Shown here piece by piece: positions 21,836 through 31,157 of a DNA stretch of 64,000 nucleotides. The DNA lies in NCBI RefSeq assembly GCF_002002725.1, contig NZ_MUNW01000032.1, positions 1-64,000 of the forward strand, given 5' to 3'. This DNA comes from Sinorhizobium sp. A49. GTDB taxonomy: Bacteria; Pseudomonadota; Alphaproteobacteria; Rhizobiales; Rhizobiaceae. The position numbers were made by a program, and so were the translations under genes. The notes beneath the pieces are model-generated. The model saw only the letters and a list, made by a program, of their open reading frames with translations. It ran no database searches and was not told where the DNA came from. Numbering within the stretch: position 1 is the first letter of the stretch; each line of letters begins with the position of its first letter.

Positions 21836-23212
21836 TTGCAATATCGGGAAACCAAGAGGGCGCTGCTGTCGTCTATCAGCCGCGCAGCCGCGATAACCGT
21901 TTCACTGCTCGCCCTGGGCGGCTGCGTTTCTGCGGTCGCGGACAGCGAAGCGGCAAATGCGCTGACGGTCGAGCAAACGCAGGAACCGCTGCAGGTCGCC
22001 GATTCGACCCAGGCCGGGGCAGCGGTTCGCGACGCACAGGTGTCGGCCGTCGGCAGCAATCCGCAGGCAGGGCAAGCCAATGGCGCCCTCGCGCCAGGGC
22101 AAAATCCCGCGCAGCAGGGCGGACCGCTGGCCATGCAGAGCACGGGCTTGCGAGCAGCCTCCTCCAGTATCTACGGACAGGCTCCGGCAGCTGGTGCACA
22201 AGCGGCAACTGTGGGCACGCAGCCGCAAGCGACAGGCTCGATCCCGGCGACAGGCACCGCCCAGCCGACCGTGAACGCGACGACGAACAGTCTTTTCGGC
22301 ACCAGCCCCGCACAGCTGCAACCACAACCCCAACCGATCATCCAACCCAAGCAGGGCGCCCTGAACGAGACCAACGGTGCGCCCTCCGATACGACCGTGA
22401 TGGCTTACGCCGTCCCGGAAGGAGCCACCCTTCCCGCCTCGGTGCCGCTGCCTTTGAGCGCGCAGGCAGCCATCGGCGGCAAGACGTCGCGCGTGCTGCA
22501 GCCGGTGCAAGCCGCAGAGCAGGCACAGCCGTCAACCGACCTGGCTCAGGCCGCGACAATACCGCCAGACAACAAGACCAGCGAAAGCGACAAGAAGGAG
22601 GTTCCCAAGGCCTGGACGCTTGCGAGCCTCTTTGCTGGAAAGCGCAAAGACAAGCAGCAGCAGGAGACGGCGCGCGCAGCCCAGCCGGCCGAAAAGAAGA
22701 CCATCACCACGAGCAACGCCAGCCAACCGCAGATGGCGTCGCTTGCCTATAGCAGCCTGCCCGGCGTCAAGATGAGCCCGCTGTTCAGCGTCGCACATGA
22801 AGACCATGCGGCTGACGAAGAGGATGCTCCGGTTCAGGTCGCATCGCTTTCCGGCCTTGCTCGGCTCGCGCCAAGCGGCCTTATTCTGCAGACCGAAAAG
22901 GTGGATGCGGGCTGTTTCAAGCCCGAGCTGATGCAGATGCTGAAGCAGGTCGAAACGCATTACGGCCGACAAGTCATGGTGACGTCGGGCCTGCGCCCGA
23001 TCAAGGTCAACCGCGCCAAGCAATCGCTGCATACGCGCTGCGAAGCCGCCGACATTCAGGTCCAGGGCGTCAGCAAATGGGAATTGGCCGATTTCCTGCG
23101 CAGCATTCCCGGGCGCGGCGGTGTCGGCACCTACTGTCATACGGAATCGGTCCATATCGACATTGGCGCCCAGCGCGACTGGAACTGGCGCTGCCGCCGC
23201 GGCAAGGGCTGA
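21836..23212 (+). CDS. Lipoprotein with C-terminal DUF882/M15-type peptidase domain
   Basis: A TTG start at 21836 is the only suitable start before the signal; GGGATAGGA precedes it. A lipobox LLALGGC near residue 30 marks a lipoprotein. Residues 40-320 are Ala/Gln/Pro-rich and disordered. The C-terminal 110 residues (VMVTSGLRPIKVNRAKQSLH, TRCEAADIQV, HTESVHIDIG) fit DUF882/peptidase M15_3, with metal ligands His and Asp in SLHTRCEAAD and the final HIDIG. A periplasmic D,D- or L,D-carboxypeptidase-like role is likely. Confidence 0.8.
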   Translation: MQYRETKRALLSSISRAAAITVSLLALGGCVSAVADSEAANALTVEQTQEPLQVADSTQAGAAVRDAQVSAVGSNPQAGQANGALAPGQNPAQQGGPLAMQSTGLRAASSSIYGQAPAAGAQAATVGTQPQATGSIPATGTAQPTVNATTNSLFGTSPAQLQPQPQPIIQPKQGALNETNGAPSDTTVMAYAVPEGATLPASVPLPLSAQAAIGGKTSRVLQPVQAAEQAQPSTDLAQAATIPPDNKTSESDKKEVPKAWTLASLFAGKRKDKQQQETARAAQPAEKKTITTSNASQPQMASLAYSSLPGVKMSPLFSVAHEDHAADEEDAPVQVASLSGLARLAPSGLILQTEKVDAGCFKPELMQMLKQVETHYGRQVMVTSGLRPIKVNRAKQSLHTRCEAADIQVQGVSKWELADFLRSIPGRGGVGTYCHTESVHIDIGAQRDWNWRCRRGKG

Positions 23213-23302
23213 ACGCAAGCCTTTGTTTCCATGAGCTAATCCACAGGCGCTCTGTATCTTTCCCAACCTGTGCATTTTTTACAGAAAAATGAAAATTGCC
23301 GC

Positions 23303-23331
23303 TTGCGGTAATCAAAACGCCTGACTATAAG
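23303..23331 (+). promoter_or_regulatory. Promoter of tRNA-Glu copy 1
   Basis: TTGCGG (23303-23308), a 17-bp spacer and TATAAG (23326-23331) lie 17 bp before the tRNA. The same arrangement precedes the other two copies, with CTGACTATAAG identical in all three. Confidence 0.75.
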
Positions 23332-23348
23332 ACGCCCACACAGCAAGT

Positions 23349-23423
23349 GCGCCCTTCGTCTATCGGTTAGGACACCAGATTTTCATTCTGGGAAGAGGGG
23401 TTCGACTCCCCTAGGGCGTGCCA
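23349..23423 (+). tRNA. tRNA-Glu (TTC), copy 1
   Basis: The 75-nt gene has acceptor GCGCCCT/AGGGCGT, D-arm with GGTTAGGAC, anticodon stem CCAGA/TCTGG with loop TTTTCAT (anticodon TTC), T-arm GGGG-TTCGACT-CCCC and an encoded CCA. It is identical to the copies at 23633 and 23906. Confidence 0.97.
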
Positions 23424-23586
23424 CTGTGACCCTCCCCCCTACGTGATTTCCTTGTTCGAGACCGGCGGTTTTGCGTCGAGAACTCGACGCACGCTCGTCG
23501 AAGCGCCCCCTCTTTGGCACCGCAAGCTCGCCACAGGTTTTCCGATTTTTTTCACAGGAAAAGCACGCGAATTTTCAGATTAGCGC

Positions 23587-23615
23587 TTGCAGTCCACAAT
23601 GGCGCTGACTATAAG
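23587..23615 (+). promoter_or_regulatory. Promoter of tRNA-Glu copy 2
   Basis: TTGCAG (23587-23592), 17 bp, TATAAG (23610-23615). Confidence 0.75.
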
Positions 23616-23632
23616 GCGCCCACACAGCAAGT

Positions 23633-23707
23633 GCGCCCTTCGTCTATCGGTTAGGACACCAGATTTTCATTCTGGGAAGAGGGGTTCGACTCCCCTAGGG
23701 CGTGCCA
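23633..23707 (+). tRNA. tRNA-Glu (TTC), copy 2
   Basis: Sequence is identical to copy 1 over all 75 nt, including CCA. About 209 bp separate it from copy 1. Confidence 0.97.
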
Positions 23708-23859
23708 CTGTGATCCTCTTCCCCACCATACTTATTTCCGATTTGGCCCGATTGCGGCGACCGCACGCCTCTTCGTTTCGACGATGAGCGTCACATTCTT
23801 AGCCTTTGATTCTTCCAGCATTTTTCACAGAAAAACCTTGAAAATATCGACATTAGCGC

Positions 23860-23888
23860 TTGCAGCCGGCAAAGGGGCTGACTATAAG
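23860..23888 (+). promoter_or_regulatory. Promoter of tRNA-Glu copy 3
   Basis: TTGCAG (23860-23865), 17 bp, TATAAG (23883-23888). Confidence 0.75.
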
Positions 23889-23905
23889 ACGCGCACACAG
23901 CAAGT

Positions 23906-23980
23906 GCGCCCTTCGTCTATCGGTTAGGACACCAGATTTTCATTCTGGGAAGAGGGGTTCGACTCCCCTAGGGCGTGCCA
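23906..23980 (+). tRNA. tRNA-Glu (TTC), copy 3
   Basis: Identical to copies 1 and 2. The spacer before each copy also shares TTTTTCACAG and GCGCTTGC blocks, so the repeat unit is about 275 bp and includes the promoter. The 211 bp after it hold no recognisable gene. Confidence 0.97.
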
Positions 23981-24191
23981 CTGTGATCTTTCCATGACAT
24001 TATTACGATTTGATCTGCCCGCCATCGCAGGGCTCCTTATGTCCACACTCCATCCCGGCAGACAAAGTACTCCCTCGCCTGCCATGCGGGCGCCCCACGG
24101 CCAACCGCCAGAAACATGCCGGCGGAAAACAGTGCCGTTCAAGCAGCACCGCAGATCGTGAGAAATCGAGGTTCGCGCGCAGGCTTGCCGG

Positions 24192-25994
24192 CTAGAATGC
24201 CTTGGCAGCATCACTGACGCGCAGCTGGGCGCGACGCTGGCCCTGCCAGAGATCGGCCGAAACCGAGCCGGCAACGTGGATCGATGCACCGCGGCTGGCA
24301 AACAGGAAGTCGCCGAGCGGCGTTTCCACTGCCCGGAAAGCGATGCCGTCGAGCCGGCTACCATCCTGGCCCTCAAGCGTCACCTTGATGTGGCTGGCCC
24401 CGACCTGGCGGCAGTCGCGCAGCCGATGCGACGGGAAGGCAAAGACCGGCTGTGGATGGGCGGAGCCATAGGGGCCTGCCTGCTCCAGCAGATCGATCAG
24501 TTCCAATGTCGCGCCCGACGCACCCAGCGCACCATCGACCTTGAGCGTCTGCACCGTAACGAGGTCACGGACAGCCGCCTCGGCCTTCTCCTCGAAGAAT
24601 TGCCGCAACCGGCCGAGGTTTGGCCGCTCGACCGTCAAGCCGGCCGCCATCGCATGGCCGCCGCCCTTCACCAACAATCCGCCATCGACGGCGGCCCGAA
24701 CCATCTTGCCCATATCGAAGCCGGCGATCGACCGGCCCGATCCCGTGCCGCGACCATTCGGATCGAAGGCAATGGCAAAGGTTGGACGGCGGAACTTTTC
24801 TTTGATCCTTGCTGCAATCAGCCCAACGATGCCCGGGTGCCAGTTCTCCCGCGCCGTCACGATCACAGAGGCGCCCTCGCCCGTCCCGTATTCGGCCAGA
24901 ACCTCCGCCTCTGCCTCGGCCAGCATTGCGGCTTCCATTGCCTGTCGCTCGCGGTTGAGTTCGTCGAGCCGAGCTGCGATCGTTTCCGCGGCAGCGCTGT
25001 CCTCCATCGTCAGGAGGCGACTGCCAAGCGCTGCGTCACCGATGCGTCCGCCGGCATTGATGCGCGGTCCGACCAGAAAGCCGAGATGATACGGCGTCAC
25101 CGGACCTCCGATGGCCGCCTTGCGCAACAGAGCCGCCAGCCCGACATTGCCCATGTGTCGCGCTGCAATCAGCCCCTTGACGACATAGGCGCGATTGAGC
25201 CCCTTGAGCGGCACCACGTCACACACCGTCGCAAGCGCCACGAGATCAAGCTGCGCCAGCAGATCGAAGGATGCGACGCGTGTGTCACCGGCGGCGCGCA
25301 GCACACGCACCGTATTGACGAGCACGAGGTAGACGACGCCGGCGGCGCAAAGGTGTCCCTGCCCCGAGAGATCGTCCTCGCGGTTGGGGTTGACGAGCGC
25401 ATGGCACGGCGGCAGCGTCGCGCCGACCTGGTGATGGTCTATGACAACGACGTCGATGCCGCGCTTTGCAGCAACAGCAAGCGAATCCTGGCTGGTCGAG
25501 CCACAGTCGACCGTGACGATGAGCCTCGCCCCGTTGTCGATCAGTTGCTCGATCGCCTGCGGATTAGGGCCGTAACCTTCGAATATCCGATCGGGGATGT
25601 AGATCTCGGCTTCGAGCCCGAAATGCCCGAGGAAGCGCGCCATCAATGCCGACGAAGAGGCGCCATCGACGTCGTAGTCGCCGAAGACCACCACCTTCTC
25701 GCGCCTGGAAATCGCCAGCGCCAAACGCTCCGCCGCCTTGCGGCAGTCGGTCAAGGTATCGGGATCCGGCATCAGCGCGCGAAGCGTCGGGTCGAGAAAG
25801 GTCGCGGCATCGTCGAGCGAAACGCCACGTCCGGCGAGAACGCGGCCGATCAGATCGGAGTAGCCGTGGACCTGACTGATCGCCAGCGCCCGGTTCTGGC
25901 CGGCCTGATCGAGGCGGGACACCCAGCGCTGGCCGCTGATCGATCGCTCCACGCCAAGGAACGCTCGCTGTATCGGATCTACCGGTTCTTCCAT
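24192..25994 (-). CDS. recJ: Single-stranded-DNA-specific exonuclease RecJ
   Basis: ATG 25994 (MEEPVDPIQRAFLGVERS) gives 600 residues, the usual length. This 5'-3' ssDNA exonuclease of RecF repair and mismatch repair has DHH-family motifs: VVFGDYDVDGASSSALM (I), LIVTVDCGS (II), VVVIDHHQVG (III) and HLCAAGVVY (IV). The DHHA1 part follows with GRGTGSGRSIAGFDM and KGGGHAMAAGLT, then a C-terminal OB-like domain. An in-frame ATG further upstream (26057) lies in the hom terminator region and is rejected. Confidence 0.95.
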   Translation of the reverse strand: MEEPVDPIQRAFLGVERSISGQRWVSRLDQAGQNRALAISQVHGYSDLIGRVLAGRGVSLDDAATFLDPTLRALMPDPDTLTDCRKAAERLALAISRREKVVVFGDYDVDGASSSALMARFLGHFGLEAEIYIPDRIFEGYGPNPQAIEQLIDNGARLIVTVDCGSTSQDSLAVAAKRGIDVVVIDHHQVGATLPPCHALVNPNREDDLSGQGHLCAAGVVYLVLVNTVRVLRAAGDTRVASFDLLAQLDLVALATVCDVVPLKGLNRAYVVKGLIAARHMGNVGLAALLRKAAIGGPVTPYHLGFLVGPRINAGGRIGDAALGSRLLTMEDSAAAETIAARLDELNRERQAMEAAMLAEAEAEVLAEYGTGEGASVIVTARENWHPGIVGLIAARIKEKFRRPTFAIAFDPNGRGTGSGRSIAGFDMGKMVRAAVDGGLLVKGGGHAMAAGLTVERPNLGRLRQFFEEKAEAAVRDLVTVQTLKVDGALGASGATLELIDLLEQAGPYGSAHPQPVFAFPSHRLRDCRQVGASHIKVTLEGQDGSRLDGIAFRAVETPLGDFLFASRGASIHVAGSVSADLWQGQRRAQLRVSDAAKAF

Positions 25995-26058
25995 GCTGTC
26001 CACCTGCCCATGATTTTTCGTTCTTAGCGAACAATGCGCGCATGCAAAACCCGGCATG

Positions 26059-26094
26059 AAAAAGGCCCCACCGACGCCAGTGGTCGATGGGGCC
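26059..26094 (-). terminator. Rho-independent terminator of hom
   Basis: On the minus strand, GGCCCCA arms (26064-26070/26088-26094) form a 7-bp stem followed by TTTTT (26059-26063), 27 bp after the hom stop codon. Confidence 0.75.
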
Positions 26095-26120
26095 CTTTCT
26101 CAACAGTTTTGCGCCTGGAC

Positions 26121-27449
26121 TTAGGCCGCCTTCGGCCGCTCGATGCGGATGACCTGCGGCTCACCGACCAGATAGCCTTCGCTCTTGATTGCAACGATCG
26201 CATCGCGCACCGAGTGCTCCGCGGTCGCGTGCGTCACCAGGATGATCGTCTGTGGCTCGTCCGATTCCTTCGGGTGCTTGGAATGCTGCATGATCGATTC
26301 CAGCGAGATGCCGTTTTCGGCCATGCGCGATGCGATGCTTGCAAACACACCGGTGCGATCGACGACTTTCAGACGGATGAAGTAACCGCCTTCATGGCTC
26401 TGGATCTGCGCGCGCTTGTAGGGCAGCAGCGCATTGGTCGGACGGCCGAATGCCGGCACGTGCTGGGCGCCCGGGCGGCTCTTGGCGATATCGGCGACGT
26501 CACCGAGAACGGCAGATGCCGTGGCGTTGCCGCCGGCACCGGGGCCGACCATCAGCAGTTCGCCGAGAATATCGGATTCGATCGCGACCGCGTTGGTGAC
26601 GCCATCGACCTGGGCGATCACCGAGTCATAAGGAACCATCGTCGGATGCACGCGCTGCTCGATGCCGCTTTCGGTCCGCTGGGCGACACCGAGAAGCTTG
26701 ATGCGGTAGCCGAGGTCGGCGGCCGCATTGATATCGTCGATGGAGATATTGGTGATGCCTTCGAGATAGATGTCGTCGGCTGCGATCGCGGTTCCGAAGG
26801 CAAGGCTCGTCAGGATCGACAGCTTGTGCGCGGTATCATTGCCTTCGATGTCGAAGGCCGGGTCGGCCTCGGCATAGCCAAGCCGCTGGGCTTCCTTCAG
26901 GCAGGCCTCGAACGAGAGCCCTTCCTTTTCCATCTTCGTCAGGATGTAGTTGCAGGTGCCGTTCATGATCCCGTAAACGCGCGAGATCGTGTTGCCGGTC
27001 ATTGATTCGCGCAGCGCCTTGATGACCGGAATGCCACCGGCGACAGCTGCTTCGTAGTTGAGCAGCGCGCCCTTGTGCTCGGCAATCGCTGCAAGCTCGA
27101 TGCCGTGGGCTGCCAGCAGCGCCTTGTTGGCGGTGACGACATGGATGCCACGACCAAGCGCCGTCTTGACGGCGGCATAAGCCGGATCGCCGGAGCCGCC
27201 CATCAGCTCGATGAAAACATCGATATCGGCATTGGCAGCGAGCGAAACTGCGTCCTCGAACCAGGTCGCCTTGGAAAGATCGACGCCACGGTCCTTGGAG
27301 CGGTCACGCGCCGTGACGGCTGTAATCTCGATTGCCCTGCCACATGTCGTTGCCAGCATCTCGCGACGATCCTGGAGGATCCGCACGAGCGAGGCACCGA
27401 CGGTACCCAAGCCCGCAATGCCAATTTTGAGGGCATCTGCCATAGCCAT
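26121..27449 (-). CDS. hom: Homoserine dehydrogenase
   Basis: In this 442-residue protein the N-terminal Rossmann motif is GIAGLGTVGASLV. The catalytic core holds YEAAVAGGIPVIKALRE and NGTCNYILTKME, and the C-terminus is an ACT domain (YFIRLKVVDRTGVFASIASR) for allosteric control, probably by threonine. It reduces aspartate semialdehyde to homoserine for Thr and Met synthesis. The upstream gene on the same strand is an aminotransferase; an 80-bp gap separates them. Confidence 0.95.
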   Translation of the reverse strand: MAMADALKIGIAGLGTVGASLVRILQDRREMLATTCGRAIEITAVTARDRSKDRGVDLSKATWFEDAVSLAANADIDVFIELMGGSGDPAYAAVKTALGRGIHVVTANKALLAAHGIELAAIAEHKGALLNYEAAVAGGIPVIKALRESMTGNTISRVYGIMNGTCNYILTKMEKEGLSFEACLKEAQRLGYAEADPAFDIEGNDTAHKLSILTSLAFGTAIAADDIYLEGITNISIDDINAAADLGYRIKLLGVAQRTESGIEQRVHPTMVPYDSVIAQVDGVTNAVAIESDILGELLMVGPGAGGNATASAVLGDVADIAKSRPGAQHVPAFGRPTNALLPYKRAQIQSHEGGYFIRLKVVDRTGVFASIASRMAENGISLESIMQHSKHPKESDEPQTIILVTHATAEHSVRDAIVAIKSEGYLVGEPQVIRIERPKAA

Positions 27450-27527
27450 TTCCTAACATGTGAAGGCGCCCAGCCAGAACGGCGGGGCCGTGGTGGAAGG
27501 GGCGCGCTCGCCGCACGCCCCCGTCTT

Positions 27528-28745
27528 TTACCGATGCGCGTTGAGCGAGATGACGTTGTGCATCGTCTCGTCAGCCGTGGACAGGAACTTCTTGATGTTG
27601 CGGGCCGCCTGGCGAATCCGGTGTTCGTTTTCCACGAGCGCCAGACGCACGTAGTCGTCGCCCTGCTCGCCGAAGCCGATGCCCGGCGCTACGGCCACAT
27701 CGGCCTTTTCGACGAGCAGCTTGGAGAATTCGAGCGAGCCGAGATGACGGAACTTCTCGGGGATCTTCGCCCAGGCAAACATCGTGGCTGCCGGCGGCGG
27801 CACGTCGAAGCCGGCTTTGCCGAAGCTTTCGACCATCACGTCGCGACGACGCTTGTAGATGTTGCGGACTTCGGCGATGTCGCTGCCATCACCGTTGAGC
27901 GCCTGGGTGGCGGCAACCTGGATCGGCGTGAACGCACCATAGTCGAGGTAGGATTTCACGCGCGTCAGCGCTGCGATCAGCCGCTCGTTGCCAACGGCAA
28001 AGCCCATGCGCCAGCCGGGCATCGAGAATGTCTTCGACATCGAGGTGAATTCGACCGTGCAGTCGATGGCACCCGGAACTTCCAGAACCGATGGCGGCGG
28101 AGCATCGTTGAAGTAGATCTCGGAATAGGCGAGATCCGACAGCACGATGATGTCGTGCTTCTTCGCGAATGCGATCACGTCCTTGTAGAAGTCGAGCGTT
28201 GCCACCTGCGCTGTCGGGTTCGACGGATAGTTGAGGATCAACGCCAGCGGTTTCGGGATCGAGTGCCGCACGGCCCGCTCCAGCGGTCCGAAGAAGCTCT
28301 CGTCCGGCTCGACCGAGATCGAGCGGATGACGCCGCCCGCCATCAGGAAGCCGAAGGCATGGATCGGATAGGTCGGATTGGGGCACAGGATCACGTCGCC
28401 GGGCGCAGTGATCGCCTGCGCCATATTGGCGAAGCCTTCCTTGGAGCCAAGGGTGGCGACGACCTGCGTGTCCGGGTTCAGTTTGACGCCGAAGCGACGG
28501 GCGTAATAGGCGGCCTGGGCACGACGCAGCCCGGGAATGCCCTTCGACGACGAATAACGATGCGTGCGCGGGTCCTGAACAGCCTCGCAGAGCTTGTCGA
28601 CAATCGACTGTGGAGTGGGAAGATCCGGATTGCCCATGCCGAGGTCGATGATGTCAGCACCGGCCGCTCGCGCGCTAGCTTTCAAACGGTTGACCTGTTC
28701 GAAAACATAAGGCGGCAAACGCCGGACTTTGTGAAACTCTTCCAT
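27528..28745 (-). CDS. Class I/II PLP aminotransferase (LL-DAP/AlaC-type)
   Basis: ATG 28745 (MEEFHKVRRLPPYVFEQVNR) gives 405 residues. Class I fold: IDLGMGNPDLPTP, YSSSKGIPGLRRA, the PLP-binding NYPSNPTAQVA, LSDLAYSEI, and the Schiff-base Lys in SMSKTFSMPGWRMGFA. Annotators call this family LL-diaminopimelate or glutamate-pyruvate (AlaC) aminotransferase. Its position before hom supports a role in aspartate-family or alanine metabolism. The exact substrate cannot be read from sequence. Confidence 0.85.
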   Translation of the reverse strand: MEEFHKVRRLPPYVFEQVNRLKASARAAGADIIDLGMGNPDLPTPQSIVDKLCEAVQDPRTHRYSSSKGIPGLRRAQAAYYARRFGVKLNPDTQVVATLGSKEGFANMAQAITAPGDVILCPNPTYPIHAFGFLMAGGVIRSISVEPDESFFGPLERAVRHSIPKPLALILNYPSNPTAQVATLDFYKDVIAFAKKHDIIVLSDLAYSEIYFNDAPPPSVLEVPGAIDCTVEFTSMSKTFSMPGWRMGFAVGNERLIAALTRVKSYLDYGAFTPIQVAATQALNGDGSDIAEVRNIYKRRRDVMVESFGKAGFDVPPPAATMFAWAKIPEKFRHLGSLEFSKLLVEKADVAVAPGIGFGEQGDDYVRLALVENEHRIRQAARNIKKFLSTADETMHNVISLNAHR

Positions 28746-28869
28746 CTCCAAACCTCGTTTGGCGCACGTCTCCGCCAGCGGTTGGCCGTCGCGAAAACAT
28801 GCGCTTTGGTGAACGGCCGTCACTGCGGCCATTGAACGCTTTGCGTCCAAATCACCCGAAACGCAAGTG

Positions 28870-29178
28870 CTAATTCGCGATCTGTTTCAGCGTGTCGGAA
28901 CCGTGGTCTTCGGCAAGCGCACGCATTTCCTTCATGCGACGCTGATACTCAGCTTCCGAGATGGAGCCGGATTTGCGCGCGGCACCGAGCGAGCTCAACC
29001 GCGCCTGCATATTGGCGGCTTCCTCATTCGTCATCTGCTGCGTCGCCGCCGGCTTCTGACCATAGACGGAGGGATAGTTTTCGAACGGGGTCTTCTGGGT
29101 GTTGCAGCCCGCGAGCGTGCCAAGGAGAATGATCCCGGCAACCCAGGTGATGGAGCGCTGTTTTCCGACGGCGAGCAT
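28870..29178 (-). CDS. Small lipoprotein with SHOCT-like C-terminus
   Basis: In the 102-residue protein, a signal with lipobox LGTLAGC places Cys at residue 25. The C-terminal part (LSSLGAARKSGSISEAEYQR, then RMKEMRALAEDH) has the Gly-x-Ile-Ser-Glu-x-Glu-Tyr pattern of SHOCT-type short domains. It is divergent from phaC with a 109-bp intergenic region. Envelope function unknown. Confidence 0.8.
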   Translation of the reverse strand: MLAVGKQRSITWVAGIILLGTLAGCNTQKTPFENYPSVYGQKPAATQQMTNEEAANMQARLSSLGAARKSGSISEAEYQRRMKEMRALAEDHGSDTLKQIAN

Positions 29179-29287
29179 ACTGGCAAAGACCTCTGTTATC
29201 GTGGCGCGACGATGCGCTAGCCCTTGTAATCATTTTCGGGCAGAATGTAAAAATACAAAACAAACAAGATGCTGTGGAGGAAACCGG

Positions 29288-31138
29288 GTGACAGCAGACA
29301 GGAACGCCGAAGGCCACGCCGGCAAGGACGGCTTTGCTGGCTTCGACCCGAAGTCCGTTGAACCCTACATCGTCAAGGATCCGGAAGGCCTCGCGGTCAA
29401 CCTTGCCCGCGCAATGGAACAACTTGGCAAGGCGGCTTCGGCCTGGCTTGCGCCACGCGAAACCGGCGAAAAATCCGACGTCTTCGCCGAACCCGTCACC
29501 GACATGGTCAAGACCCTCTCCAGGGTTTCCGAATATTGGCTTTCCGATCCGCGCCGCACACTCGAAGCACAGACCCATCTCATGGGCAGCTTCTTCGAGA
29601 TGTGGTCTCGAACGCTCAATCGCATGTCCGGCGACACCGCGGCCGCCGATCCTTCCAGCCTGCAGCGCGCCGACAAGCGATTTACAGATGAGGACTGGGT
29701 CAAGAACCCCTTTTTCGACTTCGTCCGGCAAGCCTATTTCATCACGTCCGACTGGGCCGACAAGATGGTGCGCGACGCCGAGGGCCTCGACGATCACACC
29801 AAGCACAAGGCCGCCTTCTACGTCCGGCAGATTTCAAGCGCGCTGTCGCCGACCAATTTCGTCACCACCAATCCGCAGCTCTACCGGGAAACGGTTGCAA
29901 CCAGCGGCGCCAACCTGGTCAAGGGCATGCAGATGTTTGCCGAGGATGTGGTTGCCGGTCGGGGCGATCTCAAGATGCGCCAGACCGATACCAGCAAGTT
30001 CGCGATCGGCGAAAACATCGCCATCACCCCCGGCAAGGTCGTCGCGCAGAGCGAGGTCTGTCAGGTCATCCAGTACGAAGCCTCGACCGAAACGGTGCTC
30101 AAGCGTCCGCTGTTGATCTGCCCCCCCTGGATCAACAAGTTCTACGTGCTCGACCTCAACCCGCAAAAATCCTTCATCAAATGGGCGGTCGACCAGGGGC
30201 ACACGGTCTTCGTCATTTCCTGGGTCAACCCGGACGAGCGCCATGCGGCCAAGGATTGGGAAGCGTATGCGCGCGAAGGAATCGGCTTTGCGCTCGACAC
30301 CGTCGAACAGGCGACCGGCGAGCGGGACGTCAATGCCATCGGCTATTGCGTCGGCGGAACGCTGCTGGCCGCAACGCTTGCGCTACACGCTGCCGAAGGC
30401 GACGAGCGCATCCGCTCGGCGACGCTCTTTACCACGCAGGTCGATTTCACCCACGCGGGCGATCTCAAAGTCTTCGTCGACGAAGATCAGATCAGCCAGA
30501 TGGAATCGAACATGCAGGTTACCGGCTATCTCGACGGTTCGAAGATGGCGACGGCGTTCAACATGCTGCGCGCCTCCGAACTGATCTGGCCCTACTTCGT
30601 CAACAACTACCTCAAGGGTCAGGAGCCACTGCCCTTCGACCTGCTCTACTGGAACTCCGATTCGACCCGAATGCCGGCGGCCAACCACTCGTTCTACCTG
30701 CGCAACTGCTACCTGGAGAACCGTCTGTCGAAGGGCGAGATGATGCTGGCGGGCAAACAAGTGTCGCTCGGCGATGTCAAGATCCCGATCTACAACCTCG
30801 CCACGAAGGAAGACCATATCGCCCCACCGCGCTCGGTCTTCCTCGGCTCCTCGTCGTTCGGCGGCAAGGTCACGTACGTGCTCTCCGGCTCCGGCCACAT
30901 CGCCGGCGTCGTCAACCCTCCTGACAAGGGAAAATACCAGTTCTGGACCGGCGGACCGCCCAAGGGCGAATTCGACGATTGGGTCAAGGCGGCCAAGGAA
31001 ACCCCGGGGTCATGGTGGCCGCACTGGCACCAGTGGATCGAAAAGCTGGACAAGAAGCGCGTGCCGGCGCGCAAGCCCGGCGGCACGCTCAACACGCTGG
31101 AAGAGGCACCTGGCTCCTACGTGCGCGCTCGCGCCTGA
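29288..31138 (+). CDS. phaC: Class I poly(3-hydroxyalkanoate) synthase
   Basis: The GTG 29288 start has TGGAGG at 7 nt and yields 616 residues. It polymerises hydroxyacyl-CoA (chiefly 3-hydroxybutyryl-CoA) into PHB on granules. The PhaC N-terminal domain holds WVKNPFFDFVRQAYFITSDW. The alpha/beta-hydrolase domain has the lipase-like box GYCVGG with nucleophile Cys354, plus Asp in NLATKEDHIAPPRS and His in SGSGHIAGVVNPP. PhaA/PhaB/PhaR genes are not adjacent. Rhizobia use PHB as a carbon store. Confidence 0.95.
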   Translation: MTADRNAEGHAGKDGFAGFDPKSVEPYIVKDPEGLAVNLARAMEQLGKAASAWLAPRETGEKSDVFAEPVTDMVKTLSRVSEYWLSDPRRTLEAQTHLMGSFFEMWSRTLNRMSGDTAAADPSSLQRADKRFTDEDWVKNPFFDFVRQAYFITSDWADKMVRDAEGLDDHTKHKAAFYVRQISSALSPTNFVTTNPQLYRETVATSGANLVKGMQMFAEDVVAGRGDLKMRQTDTSKFAIGENIAITPGKVVAQSEVCQVIQYEASTETVLKRPLLICPPWINKFYVLDLNPQKSFIKWAVDQGHTVFVISWVNPDERHAAKDWEAYAREGIGFALDTVEQATGERDVNAIGYCVGGTLLAATLALHAAEGDERIRSATLFTTQVDFTHAGDLKVFVDEDQISQMESNMQVTGYLDGSKMATAFNMLRASELIWPYFVNNYLKGQEPLPFDLLYWNSDSTRMPAANHSFYLRNCYLENRLSKGEMMLAGKQVSLGDVKIPIYNLATKEDHIAPPRSVFLGSSSFGGKVTYVLSGSGHIAGVVNPPDKGKYQFWTGGPPKGEFDDWVKAAKETPGSWWPHWHQWIEKLDKKRVPARKPGGTLNTLEEAPGSYVRARA

Positions 31139-31157
31139 CAAAAGTGTGGAATAGACT

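Noticed and set aside
24276-26027. 583-codon plus-strand ORF
   Set aside because: It is antisense to recJ, a high-GC shadow with no recognisable domain.
27075-28835. 586-codon plus-strand ORF
   Set aside because: It is antisense to hom and the aminotransferase gene; no domain or ribosome-binding site.
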